This document shows positions 48,279 through 57,271 of a stretch of 64,000 nt of DNA, piece by piece (position 1 is the stretch's first letter; the number at the start of each line of letters is the position of its first letter). Source of the DNA: Thalassovita taeanensis (lineage in GTDB: Bacteria; Pseudomonadota; Alphaproteobacteria; Rhodobacterales; Rhodobacteraceae); NCBI RefSeq assembly GCF_900110775.1, contig NZ_FOEP01000002.1:419684-483683 (forward strand). Direction: 5' to 3'. The notes beneath the pieces are model-generated. The model made no database searches. It was not told the DNA's origin and saw only the letters and a list, made by a program, of their open reading frames with translations. The position numbers and the translations under genes are program-made.

Positions 48279-49172
48279 CTACCGGACTTCAACCATCAAA
48301 GGCGCGCTGATGGTTGTCAGCGTCGCGGTGGTCAGCAGGATCAGCGCCACCAAGGCAACCTCAAGCACGATGGACCGGCGCAGCCTTTGCGCCGCATCCG
48401 GATCCTGCCGCAAAAGGGCGGGCGTCAGGCGCAATTTGTTGAAGGCAGCCAAGCCAATCAGGGCGGTGAAAGCGGCCAGTTTTAGCGCGAACATCTGGCC
48501 ATAGGCGGTCCCAAGGGCGGCAATCAGGTCCTTGGTCAGCAGCCAAAGCGTGATACTGCCCGACACAGCCAAGGCACCGACACCCCAAAGGGCAAGCTGC
48601 CCGAAATCATGCGCAACTTTGCCCGCCGCCAGGCCATCCTGTCCAGCAAGGCGATAGAGCGGAGCAAATGCACCGATCCAAAAGGCAATCGCGACAAGAT
48701 GGACCGCCAGCAGCAAACCGAGGATCACCCGCGGGTCAGCCAGCGCATGACCGCGAAAGGTGAAGGACATGGCGATGATCAGGGCACCCGTCGTCGCGAG
48801 GGCGGGCCCGATACGTCCTGGGATCAGGATTGCAGGCACCAGCGCCAAGCCAACCAGTCTGACCGCGATGCTCATGCCCAACGGGCTTTGCGCGACCATA
48901 GGCAAGATCATCGGGTCAAACGCTCCCTGCCACGTGCCTCCCATCAGGAAGCTGGCCCTCAGCGGCAGCCGCGCAAGCGACAGCAAGGCCGCCGCCACGG
49001 CACAGATCACCGCCAAGCGGATCAACCACGCGCGTTCGCCCCTGGGCAAAGATCGCAGTGCCACGGCAGACAGGATACCGCCAGCCGCCGACAGCGACAT
49101 GGCATAGACCAGCGCCTTGACCACAATCGCGATCCAAGTCAACGCATCTGCCTTGGCTAAGGCGTCCAGCAC
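48279..49172 (-). CDS. copD: CopD-family copper resistance membrane protein
   Basis: A 297-aa protein with about eight transmembrane helices and CopD-type segments RGHALADPRVI and HLVAIAFWIGAFAPL, where conserved His residues may bind copper. CopD is thought to move copper across the inner membrane together with CopC. It starts 6 bp after copC and is the last gene of the copper operon. Confidence 0.9.
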   Translation of the reverse strand: MLDALAKADALTWIAIVVKALVYAMSLSAAGGILSAVALRSLPRGERAWLIRLAVICAVAAALLSLARLPLRASFLMGGTWQGAFDPMILPMVAQSPLGMSIAVRLVGLALVPAILIPGRIGPALATTGALIIAMSFTFRGHALADPRVILGLLLAVHLVAIAFWIGAFAPLYRLAGQDGLAAGKVAHDFGQLALWGVGALAVSGSITLWLLTKDLIAALGTAYGQMFALKLAAFTALIGLAAFNKLRLTPALLRQDPDAAQRLRRSIVLEVALVALILLTTATLTTISAPLMVEVR

Positions 49173-49178
49173 CCCTGA

Positions 49179-49541
49179 CTACTCGGTAATGTAAAAGCTG
49201 AACTGACCCTGCATCGGATGCCCGTCTTCCGCCAGACCGCGCCATTCAACGGTGTATTTTCCAGCCGCAAGCGTCGGCGGGGTTGCGCTGAAATCGCTAA
49301 CCGGCTGCATGTTGTCGGTCCGTATCAACGCGTGATCTGCGCCTACATCATCCCGCAAGGAGATGAGGGTCACGCGCAAGGGCATATCGAAATTCATCGT
49401 GATCGTTTCAGGCGATGTCGCCAGAACGGCACCATCCGCTGGCACGGTCGCCTCCTCCTTGGAGTGCGCGGCAGCCGGTCCAGCGGCCAGCGTCAGAGAG
49501 GCAATAAGAGCCGCTGCAAATCGTGTGACGTATGTCATCAT
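49179..49541 (-). CDS. copC: CopC-type periplasmic copper-binding protein
   Basis: A 120-aa protein with a signal peptide (cleavage after AAGPAAA) leaving an N-terminal His (HSKEE), the usual Cu(II) ligand of mature CopC. The beta-barrel segments VPADGAVLATSPETITMNFDMPL split and YTVEWRGLAEDGHPMQGQFSF are typical. Two adjacent ATG codons follow AAGGAAT. It precedes copD by 6 bp. Confidence 0.92.
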   Translation of the reverse strand: MMTYVTRFAAALIASLTLAAGPAAAHSKEEATVPADGAVLATSPETITMNFDMPLRVTLISLRDDVGADHALIRTDNMQPVSDFSATPPTLAAGKYTVEWRGLAEDGHPMQGQFSFYITE

Positions 49542-49559
49542 GGTATTCCTTCTTGGGCG

Positions 49560-49985
49560 TCAGTTGATGCCATTGGCACGTTGCACGGCGCGAACATAGG
49601 CGATGATGCCGCCGATGTCTGCTTTTGTCAGCCCGTCAACGGTGGCCATGTTGCCGAAAGTCCAATGATGCGATTGAACACCGTATTCGACCGCCCGTTC
49701 AAAGGATATGTCGGCATGATGGCTTGGCTCATAGATCTTGTGAATAAGCGGCGGGCCCATTTCGGTACGTCCCGAACCGTTTTCACCGTGGCAAGCCGCG
49801 CAATTGGCGGCGAATGCGGTTTGGCCCATTTGTTCTTGGTCGGTGAATGACGACGGTAGGCTGACCGCTACGATCGGTGCCCCCGGTGTGGTATCAGTCA
49901 CGGACTCGGACGGTGCGGGCCACAGCAACCACGCAGCCCCAAGGGCGACGACGGCCGTAATAATCAGGGCGAGCGTTACGCGCAT
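49560..49985 (-). CDS. Class I c-type cytochrome
   Basis: A 141-aa monohaem cytochrome: N-terminal signal or anchor helix (about 5-23), CAACH haem-binding motif (Cys62, Cys65, His66) and a downstream Met (about 113, in FGNMATVDG) as the sixth ligand. It lies between the cusF-like and copC genes, as seen in several alphaproteobacterial copper islands. It may supply electrons for Cu redox changes or simply be a copper-resistance accessory. Confidence 0.9.
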   Translation of the reverse strand: MRVTLALIITAVVALGAAWLLWPAPSESVTDTTPGAPIVAVSLPSSFTDQEQMGQTAFAANCAACHGENGSGRTEMGPPLIHKIYEPSHHADISFERAVEYGVQSHHWTFGNMATVDGLTKADIGGIIAYVRAVQRANGIN

Positions 49986-50050
49986 GTTGAACTCCTGGTT
50001 TTATCAAAGGGTCGCTGGCCGAAGCGGATCTTCCGGCCAGCGGGGCGTTT

Positions 50051-50392
50051 TTATTCCGGCATCATGGCGCTGACGACATACATGCCATCGTCGCCTTTGA
50101 TCAGCATCAGAACGATTTCATCGCCTTCCGCGACCCCGTCGACAACGGCGTCGGCGGTCAGAGGCATGTCCATCGTCATTGCAGGCCAGCCGATTTCGGG
50201 AATAGGTTCGTGGCTTACATTTACGGTGCCGTCCCCGATGGAATTGACCACGGCTTTGGTGTGAACCGCGCCTTCCATTTTTTCATCGCTCATCACCATG
50301 TTGGAATGGTCCATCGTGGAATGGTTTGTTTGCGCCATCGCCATTGGCGCGGCGAGTGTGAGCAAGCATATTGAGAGAGATAGAATTTTCAT
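50051..50392 (-). CDS. cusF: CusF-like periplasmic copper-binding protein
   Basis: A 113-aa protein with a signal peptide (MKILSLSICLLTLAAPMAMA) followed by a His/Met-rich linker and one CusF domain: VNVSHEPIPEIGWPAMTMDM holds the His, Trp and two Met that bind Cu(I) in CusF. The start at 50392 follows AAAGGACGG. It is 22 bp downstream of the cusA-like gene. It should deliver Cu(I) to the efflux complex. Confidence 0.93.
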   Translation of the reverse strand: MKILSLSICLLTLAAPMAMAQTNHSTMDHSNMVMSDEKMEGAVHTKAVVNSIGDGTVNVSHEPIPEIGWPAMTMDMPLTADAVVDGVAEGDEIVLMLIKGDDGMYVVSAMMPE

Positions 50393-50414
50393 AAGCCGTC
50401 CTTTCAGGTTGGGT

Positions 50415-53400
50415 TTATTCGGCCGGTTGGGTTGCTGCCGACACATCGGTCGGCTGCAACAAGCTGCGGTTGACCCGTTTCAGGGACAGCCGCTTCCAGA
50501 TCACGAAGATCGACGGAATGACAAAAAGCGTAAGCACGGTGGCGGTTGCCATGCCGCCCAGCATCGGGGCGGCAATGCGCTGCATGATTTCGGACCCGGT
50601 GCCGGTGCCGTACATGATCGGAATCAACCCAGCAAAGATCGTGGCAACGGTCATCACCTTGGGCCGCACGCGCAGCAGTGCCCCCTCGAAAACGACCTCT
50701 TCGACGTCGAGTGGGGTCATCTTGCGGGCTTCGGCAGCGGCGCGCTTGCGGCGTTTCTCCCAAGACAGGTTCAGGTACAGCAGCATGACGATTGCGGTTT
50801 CAACTGCGACACCGGCCAGGGCGATAAACCCCACCAAAACAGCGACCGAGATATCAAAGCTTAGATACCACAAAAACCACACGCCGCCCGCCAGTGCGAC
50901 GGGCAAAGCCGCCAGAATGATGCCGACCTCGATCACGCGGTTGAAGGCCATGAACAGCATCAGCGTGATGATCAGCAAAGTTGCCGGGGCCACCAGCTTC
51001 AGCCTTTCCTGCATGCGCTGGATATATTCATACTGGCCCGACCAGTTGATCGAATAGCCTGCTGGCAAGCTGACACCGGCGGCCACAGCAGCGCGGGCCT
51101 CTTCGACATAGCCGCCCAGATCACGGCCCGCGATGTCGATGAACACAAACCCCGTGCGCCGCGCGTTTTCGGAGCGGATCATGCCGGGGCCGTCAACCAC
51201 GCTGATGTCGGCCAATGCGCCCAAGGGGACATGCGCGCCCGAGGGCGTCACCACAGGCAGATCGCGCAACCGTTCAGGGCTGTCGCGCCAGTTTTGCGGA
51301 TAGCGCAGGTTAATCGGAAAGCGTTCCAACCCTTCGACAGATTCCGAAACCTGCATGCCCCCGATCGCGGTCTGGACCACGTCCTGAATGTCACGCACGC
51401 TCATCATATAGCGCGCGGCCGCATCCCGGTTGGGGTTGATCTCGATAAACCGCCCGCCGATGGGGCGCTCTGCATAGGCCGAGGTGGTGCCGTCGATCTG
51501 CGACGCGATGCGTTCAACCTCGATGCCGATCTTTTCGATCACGCCCAGGTCTGCACCGGAAATCTTGACACCCACCGGGGTCTTGATGCCCGTGGCCAGC
51601 ATGTCGATCCGGTTCTTGATTGGCTGGATCCACACGTTGGTCACGCCGGGGATCTGCACGACGCGGTCCAGCTCGGCGCGGATCTTGTCCATCGTCATGC
51701 CTGCACGCCAGTCCGCTTTGGGTTTCAGCTGGATTGTTGTCTCAATCATGGTCAGCGGGGCCGGATCGGTCGCCGTGTCAGCGCGGCCCAGCTTGCCATG
51801 AACGGTCTGCACCTCGGGCACTGTGGCAATCAGACGGTCGGTTTGTTGCAGTACCTCGCGGGCCTTGCCGATGGACACACCGGGGTAAAGCGACGGCATA
51901 TAGAGGAAATCACCCTCGTTCAGTTCGGGCATGAATTCGGTCCCGATGCGCTGCAACGGCCACCACATCGACGCCACCAGAAGCCCTGCCAAAAGCGTTG
52001 TGGCCCACGGCCATGCAACGGCGGCATCCAGAAAGGGGCGGTAAATCCAGATCACCAAGCGGTTCAACGGGTTCTTGCGCTCAGGGATGATACGCCCCCG
52101 CACGAAATACCCCATCAGCACCGGCACCAGCGTGATCGACAGGATCGCAGCGGCGGCCATGGCATAGGTTTTGGTGAAGGCAAGCGGTTTGAACAACCGG
52201 CCTTCCTGACTTTCCAGCACGAAAACGGGCAGGAAACTGACCGCGATGATGGCGAGCGAGAAAAACAGCGCCGGGCCCACTTCCTCGCAACATTCGGTTA
52301 CGATGCGCCAACGATTCTTGTTGGTCAGCTTCTCGGTCTCAAGCCTCCGGTGCATTGCCTCAATCATTACGATGGCCGCATCGACCATGGCACCGATGGC
52401 AATGGCGATACCGCCCAACGACATGATATTGGCGTTCACGCCTTGCAGCTTCATGATGATAAACGCCGCAAAGATGCCCAACGGCAGTGACAGCAGGATC
52501 ACCAGTGACGACCGCAGATGCAGCAGGAACGCGGCACAGACCAGTACTACGACGATGAATTCCTCGGTCAGCTTGTGTTGCAGGTTTTCAATCGCGCGCT
52601 CGATCACGCCTGCGCGGTTATAGGTTGTCACAATCTCGACGCCCTCGGGCAGGCTGTCGCGCAAGCTTTCTATCCGTGCTTCAACAGCCTTGATTGTGGT
52701 CAGCGCGTTGCCGCCCCACCGCAGGATCACCACACCGCCGACGGCGTCGCCTTCGCCTTCAAATTCACCCACGCCACGGCGCATTTCCGGCCCAAGCCGG
52801 ATGTCGGCAACATCGCCCAACGTCAGTGCGGCACCGCGGTCGTTTACCATCAACGGTGCTTTGGCGATGTCGGCCAATTCGTCCACATAGCCGGTGGAGC
52901 GGACCATGAATTCGGCCTCTCCCATCTCAATCACGCTGCCGCCGGTTTCGCGGTTTGCGCCCTGAATGGCATCGCGCACCTTTGCCAGTGGTATGTCGTA
53001 GGCGCGCAGCTTGTTTGGGTCGACGACGACCTGATATTGCTTGACCATGCCGCCGATGGTGGCCACCTCGGACACGCCATCGACGGTCTGCAATTCGTAT
53101 TTCAAAAACCAGTCCTGAAGGGTTCGTAACTCTGCCAGATCATGCCCGCCGCTGCGGTCGATCAGGGCGTATTGGTAAATCCAGCCCACACCGGTGGCAT
53201 CCGGCCCAAGCTGGGGTGCGACACCTTCGGGCAGGTTGGCGGTGATCTGGCCCAGATATTCCAGCACCCGCGTACGTGCCCAATACAGATCGGTGCCGTC
53301 TTCGAACACGACATAGACATAGCTGTCGCCAAAGAAGGAAAACCCGCGCACGTCGCTGGCCCCCGGCACCGCCAGCATCGCGGTCGTGATGGGATAGGTG

Positions 53401-53594
53401 ATCTGGTCCTCGACCACCTGCGGGGCCTGACCGGCATAAGAGGTGCGCACGATCACCTGCACATCGGACAGATCAGGGATCGCATCGACCGGCGTTGAGC
53501 GGATCGCCCAAATCCCCGCCACCGTCATCATCAGCGCCAAGGCGATGACGATCACTCGGTTCGCGATGGACGCCCGGATGAGAGCCGCAATCAT
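50415..53594 (-). CDS. cusA: Heavy-metal RND efflux pump, CusA/CzcA family
   Basis: A 1059-aa inner-membrane proton-driven transporter with 12 helices and two large periplasmic loops. It begins MIAALIRASIANRVIVIAL, and GGIAIAIGAMVDAAIVMIEA in helix 4 is the heavy-metal (HME) signature with the acidic residue of proton relay. Met residues in the loops fit copper/silver. The start overlaps the adaptor stop by 4 bp (ATGA). The outer-membrane partner CusC is absent from this window, so the pump must use another TolC-like channel. Confidence 0.95.
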   Translation of the reverse strand: MIAALIRASIANRVIVIALALMMTVAGIWAIRSTPVDAIPDLSDVQVIVRTSYAGQAPQVVEDQITYPITTAMLAVPGASDVRGFSFFGDSYVYVVFEDGTDLYWARTRVLEYLGQITANLPEGVAPQLGPDATGVGWIYQYALIDRSGGHDLAELRTLQDWFLKYELQTVDGVSEVATIGGMVKQYQVVVDPNKLRAYDIPLAKVRDAIQGANRETGGSVIEMGEAEFMVRSTGYVDELADIAKAPLMVNDRGAALTLGDVADIRLGPEMRRGVGEFEGEGDAVGGVVILRWGGNALTTIKAVEARIESLRDSLPEGVEIVTTYNRAGVIERAIENLQHKLTEEFIVVVLVCAAFLLHLRSSLVILLSLPLGIFAAFIIMKLQGVNANIMSLGGIAIAIGAMVDAAIVMIEAMHRRLETEKLTNKNRWRIVTECCEEVGPALFFSLAIIAVSFLPVFVLESQEGRLFKPLAFTKTYAMAAAAILSITLVPVLMGYFVRGRIIPERKNPLNRLVIWIYRPFLDAAVAWPWATTLLAGLLVASMWWPLQRIGTEFMPELNEGDFLYMPSLYPGVSIGKAREVLQQTDRLIATVPEVQTVHGKLGRADTATDPAPLTMIETTIQLKPKADWRAGMTMDKIRAELDRVVQIPGVTNVWIQPIKNRIDMLATGIKTPVGVKISGADLGVIEKIGIEVERIASQIDGTTSAYAERPIGGRFIEINPNRDAAARYMMSVRDIQDVVQTAIGGMQVSESVEGLERFPINLRYPQNWRDSPERLRDLPVVTPSGAHVPLGALADISVVDGPGMIRSENARRTGFVFIDIAGRDLGGYVEEARAAVAAGVSLPAGYSINWSGQYEYIQRMQERLKLVAPATLLIITLMLFMAFNRVIEVGIILAALPVALAGGVWFLWYLSFDISVAVLVGFIALAGVAVETAIVMLLYLNLSWEKRRKRAAAEARKMTPLDVEEVVFEGALLRVRPKVMTVATIFAGLIPIMYGTGTGSEIMQRIAAPMLGGMATATVLTLFVIPSIFVIWKRLSLKRVNRSLLQPTDVSAATQPAE

Positions 53595-55798
53595 TGTGTG
53601 GCCTCTGACGCTTTGGCAAAGCCCACCAGCGTCATCGAAAAATCGGGATTGCGCTTGAGAAGCAGGTTGATGTCCTGACCCATCGGCACGGTTGCCATAT
53701 CGACAGACGGATCAACGGCAAAGTCCATCGTCATGCCGGGCATACCAATATCCATCATCGGACCGTGCGTAATGTTTGCCATCCCGCTGGTCGGATCGAC
53801 CGAGTTGATCGTTCCCATCACCTCGGTCGGTGGGGTCACCTTTTCGGCGGCAGAGAGGATCATGGTCATGCCATCGGGGCGGGCAAAGGTCAGGGTCATC
53901 TCTTGGCCCATTACAAGCGTATCGGCATCAAGTGTCGGGTCCACGGCAAAATCCATGGTCATGCCCGGCATTCCGATCTGGATCATGGGGCCATGGGTGA
54001 TCGTTGCCATGCTTTTGGTCGGGTCAAAGGCATCCACCGTGCCGGAAACCACAATCGGCTCTACTGCCGGTTCGGCTTTGGCCTCCGGTTCTGCGGGGGC
54101 GGACATCTGCATCGTTTCGGTCATGCCTTCAACGCGCAGCCCGACGATGGTGAACACCCCATTTTCGTCCTTGGACAGATCAAATTCGACAGCTTGGTCA
54201 AGCGGCACTTCGGCGGCGTCGATCCCCGCAACCTTCATGTCCATCTGCATCGCAGGCCAACCCAAGGCCGGTATCGGGTCATGGGCCATCGTCAGCTTGC
54301 CATCCCCCGTGACCCCCAGAACACGGCCCTTGCCGGTCGCGGCAATGCCATCATCGCTGCCAAGCGCGGTCAAGCTCAGCAATCCATCGGCACCACGGGC
54401 CGCCTGAAACGCGACCTCCTGACCGATGGCCAGCTGATCAAGCATAACGTCCGACCGCACCGCAAACCGCGAGGTCATGGCAGGCCAGTCCAGCGCCTCA
54501 AGCGCGCTGTGCCGGATTGTCGCCAGCCGCGTATCAGCATCAAGTGCGATCAACTTGCCTGTACCGCGCGCAGGTTCCGCGTCAGTCGGGGCCATGCGCA
54601 TCAATCCCGCACTCAGCGCGCTTTCGCTGTCGATCAGGAATTGCGCAGACGCGACGACTTCTTCTCCGGGGGCGAGGCCTTGAATAACTTCGGTCCTGCC
54701 GCCCTCGTTAAAATTGTCGCGCAGGCCGGTGGTGATCAGACGCGGCTTGAACGTGCCTTCGCCGGTTTTCAGAATAACGCGCTCTGCCGACCCTGTGCGA
54801 ATGATCGCCTCGGTTGGGACGGTCAGCGCCATCTGCGACTGGCGTGGCGTCAACGTGACATTCCCGAACATATTGGGGCGCAGCAGCCCGTCCGAGTTAT
54901 CAAACCGCAGGCGCACAGGCAGCGTGCGCGTCTTTGCGTCAAGCTCGGGATAGATATAGTCGATCTTGCCCTCAAAGCTCCGGCCGCTGAGGTGTTCAAA
55001 CTGGGCGACGGCCTGCATATCGTCGGTCAGACGCGCGATATCCCGTTCGAAGACATCGACGATCAACCACACAGCGTTCGTATCGGTCACTGAAACCGCC
55101 CGGACGCCGGGTTGCAAAAACATCCCCTCAGCCGCCTCAATCGACACGACGACGCCGTCTTGCGGGGCACGCACTTCGATGTTGCGCGCAATCTCTTTGC
55201 TGGCTTCGACCCGTGCAATCTGCTCATCAGACATGCCAAGGCTGCGCAGTTTCCCGCGGGCCGCGTCGACAATGCGGCGATCCCCGTCCTGAATGGCCCG
55301 GATCAGATCGCCGGAAGAGGAACCGATGATTTGCGAGAACATCTCGAACAGCACATCGCCCTTGTGCACCGGATCCCCCAAAGCGCGCACATTCAGCTTT
55401 TCGATCCAGCCATCAACACGGGTGTGAACATGGCTGGTCAGATGGTCATCGTAACGTACGAACCCCACCGTCTGGATATTGCGGGCGATCTCGGTTGACT
55501 GCGCAACTGCAGTGCGCACGCCGATCGCATTGATCTCGGCGTTGGACAAAATGACCTCGGCAGGATCACCAGACGGCTCCTGACCTGCCATGACCGGGAT
55601 CAGATCCATCCCCATTGGCGATTTTCCCGGTCCCGGTTGCCTGAAATTCGAATCCATCGGAGCAACCCAATAGAGAATTTCGCCGTCCACGGCCCCCGCC
55701 GTTTCAGAAGGGTTCAAGTAAAGCCGTTCAAGAAATACACCACCTGCCAAACCAGCAGCGAGCGCAAGAACACTCAGGGCTGAATACCGTCCACGCAT
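53591..55798 (-). CDS. cusB: CusB-type membrane-fusion adaptor with four C-terminal CusF-like repeats
   Basis: A 735-aa periplasmic adaptor, far longer than the usual 380-500 aa. It has an N-terminal anchor, a heavy-metal-binding domain (YWVAPMDSNF and GKSPMGMDLIPV), lipoyl and hairpin region (about 90-240) and beta-barrel region to about 400. Then follow four CusF-like copper domains at about 410-480, 490-556, 583-650 and 659-728, each with TITHGPM / GMPGMTMDF or GWPAMQMDM type motifs; the first is degenerate (DWPAMTSRF). GAGG precedes the ATG at 55798. Fused CusF domains would load Cu(I) straight onto the pump. Confidence 0.93.
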   Translation of the reverse strand: MRGRYSALSVLALAAGLAGGVFLERLYLNPSETAGAVDGEILYWVAPMDSNFRQPGPGKSPMGMDLIPVMAGQEPSGDPAEVILSNAEINAIGVRTAVAQSTEIARNIQTVGFVRYDDHLTSHVHTRVDGWIEKLNVRALGDPVHKGDVLFEMFSQIIGSSSGDLIRAIQDGDRRIVDAARGKLRSLGMSDEQIARVEASKEIARNIEVRAPQDGVVVSIEAAEGMFLQPGVRAVSVTDTNAVWLIVDVFERDIARLTDDMQAVAQFEHLSGRSFEGKIDYIYPELDAKTRTLPVRLRFDNSDGLLRPNMFGNVTLTPRQSQMALTVPTEAIIRTGSAERVILKTGEGTFKPRLITTGLRDNFNEGGRTEVIQGLAPGEEVVASAQFLIDSESALSAGLMRMAPTDAEPARGTGKLIALDADTRLATIRHSALEALDWPAMTSRFAVRSDVMLDQLAIGQEVAFQAARGADGLLSLTALGSDDGIAATGKGRVLGVTGDGKLTMAHDPIPALGWPAMQMDMKVAGIDAAEVPLDQAVEFDLSKDENGVFTIVGLRVEGMTETMQMSAPAEPEAKAEPAVEPIVVSGTVDAFDPTKSMATITHGPMIQIGMPGMTMDFAVDPTLDADTLVMGQEMTLTFARPDGMTMILSAAEKVTPPTEVMGTINSVDPTSGMANITHGPMMDIGMPGMTMDFAVDPSVDMATVPMGQDINLLLKRNPDFSMTLVGFAKASEATQ

Positions 55799-55891
55799 GG
55801 TCACACCTCGACCGCGGCCCTGCTAAGGAAACCGCCTTTGATAAATTACAGATGTGCGGCCCCCAAACTGAGGACACGCACCCGAAATCAA

Positions 55892-56290
55892 TCAAATCTG
55901 TTGAGGGGGGCGATCTTTGGTCGAGCGCAGGAATGAGGGCAGATGGCTGCCACGATCCATGGCCTGCCTGTTGGTCAGATAGGCATCGGAAGCTACAAGC
56001 GCGAAAAGCACCGACGCCTCATGATAGCAGCACACAGAAGACATGCAGTGCAAGGAAGTGCCATGGTCTTCATGGTCCGGCAGGGAGCCTTGCGAGGGCA
56101 CCGAAACCGCATGCCCCATAGTTGCATGATCCATCTGTTCTGACGTCATCTGATGCGGGGCTGTCGTATTCTGCGCTGCCGCAACCAGGCTTGGCAGGAT
56201 TGCGTTCATCAGCAGCACAGACACGAAGAGCAATACCCTCGCCCCATGCCACCCGGCCCCAAGACCGCACTTATGCAAAACACCACTCAT
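55892..56290 (-). CDS. Small periplasmic His/Met/Cys-rich protein, probable copper binder
   Basis: A 132-aa protein with a signal peptide (ARVLLFVSVLLMNAIL region, cleavage near AAAQ) and a metal-ligand-rich tail: HQMTSEQMDHATMGHAV, DHEDHG and HCMSSVCCYHE. This looks like CopL/DUF2946-style metal-binding proteins, but the assignment is uncertain. It is the first gene of the copper operon, 93 bp before the adaptor. No Shine-Dalgarno site is obvious before the ATG at 56290. Confidence 0.6.
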   Translation of the reverse strand: MSGVLHKCGLGAGWHGARVLLFVSVLLMNAILPSLVAAAQNTTAPHQMTSEQMDHATMGHAVSVPSQGSLPDHEDHGTSLHCMSSVCCYHEASVLFALVASDAYLTNRQAMDRGSHLPSFLRSTKDRPPQQI

Positions 56291-56704
56291 GCCATAGTCA
56301 TCTATTTGAAATGCTCTGGCTTCAAGTCAGAAGTTTGTGATCAAGATATTTTTGCGAAGCAAAGCAGCCGGTTTGAAAGAAATGCTCACCAGTTGGGTTT
56401 CGTGTTTGGCGAAAATTCATTTAATTTCTCAGCGCACGCTCCCGCTCGGATATATTGTCAAACGAAAAGCGACACAGTATTCACTGGCGAAGCATACCTT
56501 GGATCCGACCGCAGCGAACTACCGCTTCCCGCCCACCTCCCCGTCGCGTGCCAAATTTTGACGAGAGGGTTTCCCTCTCGCCGCTCTCCCTGTTTTTTAG
56601 CCTCCCGTTTTGCTGCGCGTTTTTTGTGACGCGCAGCAAAACGGGAGGCCTTTCAGGTTTCCAAAGCTGGTGTCGATTTTCAATCACATCAATGGAGACC
56701 CCAG
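56291..56704. other. Intergenic gap with two strong hairpins
   Basis: A 414-bp AT-richer gap between divergent gene groups, with the copper operon promoter presumably near 56300-56450. It holds a short hairpin at 56562-56580 (8-bp stem CGAGAGGG, TTT loop) and a 21-bp perfect inverted repeat at 56600-56649. No gene is supported. Confidence 0.7.
56600..56649. repeat. Perfect 21-bp inverted repeat
   Basis: Arms 56600-56620 and 56629-56649 (GCCTCCCGTTTTGCTGCGCGT and its exact complement, minus nothing) surround the 8-nt loop TTTTTGTG. It could be a long bidirectional terminator or a recombination-site element bordering the mobile segment with the serine recombinase. Confidence 0.85.
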
Positions 56705-57271
56705 ATGTATTACTCCCCCCAAACCTTCGTGCCGGACTTCGACTGGAAAGACCTCGTCGAGCGCGGTGACGTTGTTCTGTTTGCCTTTCCGACCAACGAG
56801 GACGCCGAAGGTCCGGCAGAGCAGCCCAAGCGGCGTCCCTGCCTGGTGCTTGATGTCTTCGAGCTGAACGGCATCAAGTTTGTCGAACTCGCCTACGGCA
56901 CCTCGGCTCGCACCAAAGCCAACACAGGATACGAGGTCCGCGTCGGGCACACCGCCTCCTGCCACGCGGCGGGGCTGGATCGTCCGTCCCGGTTTGTCTG
57001 CTCGCGCCGTGTCATCGTCAGCATCAACCACCCCGGGTTTGAGGGCGGCGAGGAGCGCGGCACCCTGATTGGCCGCCTTGATGCGCCACTGGTGGACCGC
57101 ATGAATGACGTCCGGGCCCGTCTGCAGGCCGAGGCAGACATCAAGGCCGAGGCCCGGCGGGAGCGTCGGGAGGAACAGGCGCGCTGGCAACGCGAAGAGC
57201 GCGGTTTCCTGGAGCGGAACCGCGCATCTCGCGCAGCCAACACCCCCAAACGCAAAGGAGGTCTCGTATGA
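56705..57271 (+). CDS. PemK/MazF-like domain protein
   Basis: A 188-aa protein whose N-terminal 110 residues (RGDVVLFAFPTNEDAEG, RRPCLVLDVFE, GYEVRVG) resemble the PemK/MazF-like beta-barrel fold that is often a toxin, followed by an Arg/Glu-rich coiled coil (about 130-175). GGAGA precedes the ATG. The gene overlaps the next by 4 bp. Toxin activity is not shown; the position beside a recombinase fits a mobile element cargo gene. Confidence 0.65.
   Translation: MYYSPQTFVPDFDWKDLVERGDVVLFAFPTNEDAEGPAEQPKRRPCLVLDVFELNGIKFVELAYGTSARTKANTGYEVRVGHTASCHAAGLDRPSRFVCSRRVIVSINHPGFEGGEERGTLIGRLDAPLVDRMNDVRARLQAEADIKAEARRERREEQARWQREERGFLERNRASRAANTPKRKGGLV

Noticed and set aside
47993..48292. 99-codon minus-strand frame downstream of copD
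   Set aside because: It overlaps the copD end, has no family likeness and competes with a hydrophobic plus-strand remnant; neither is supported as a gene.
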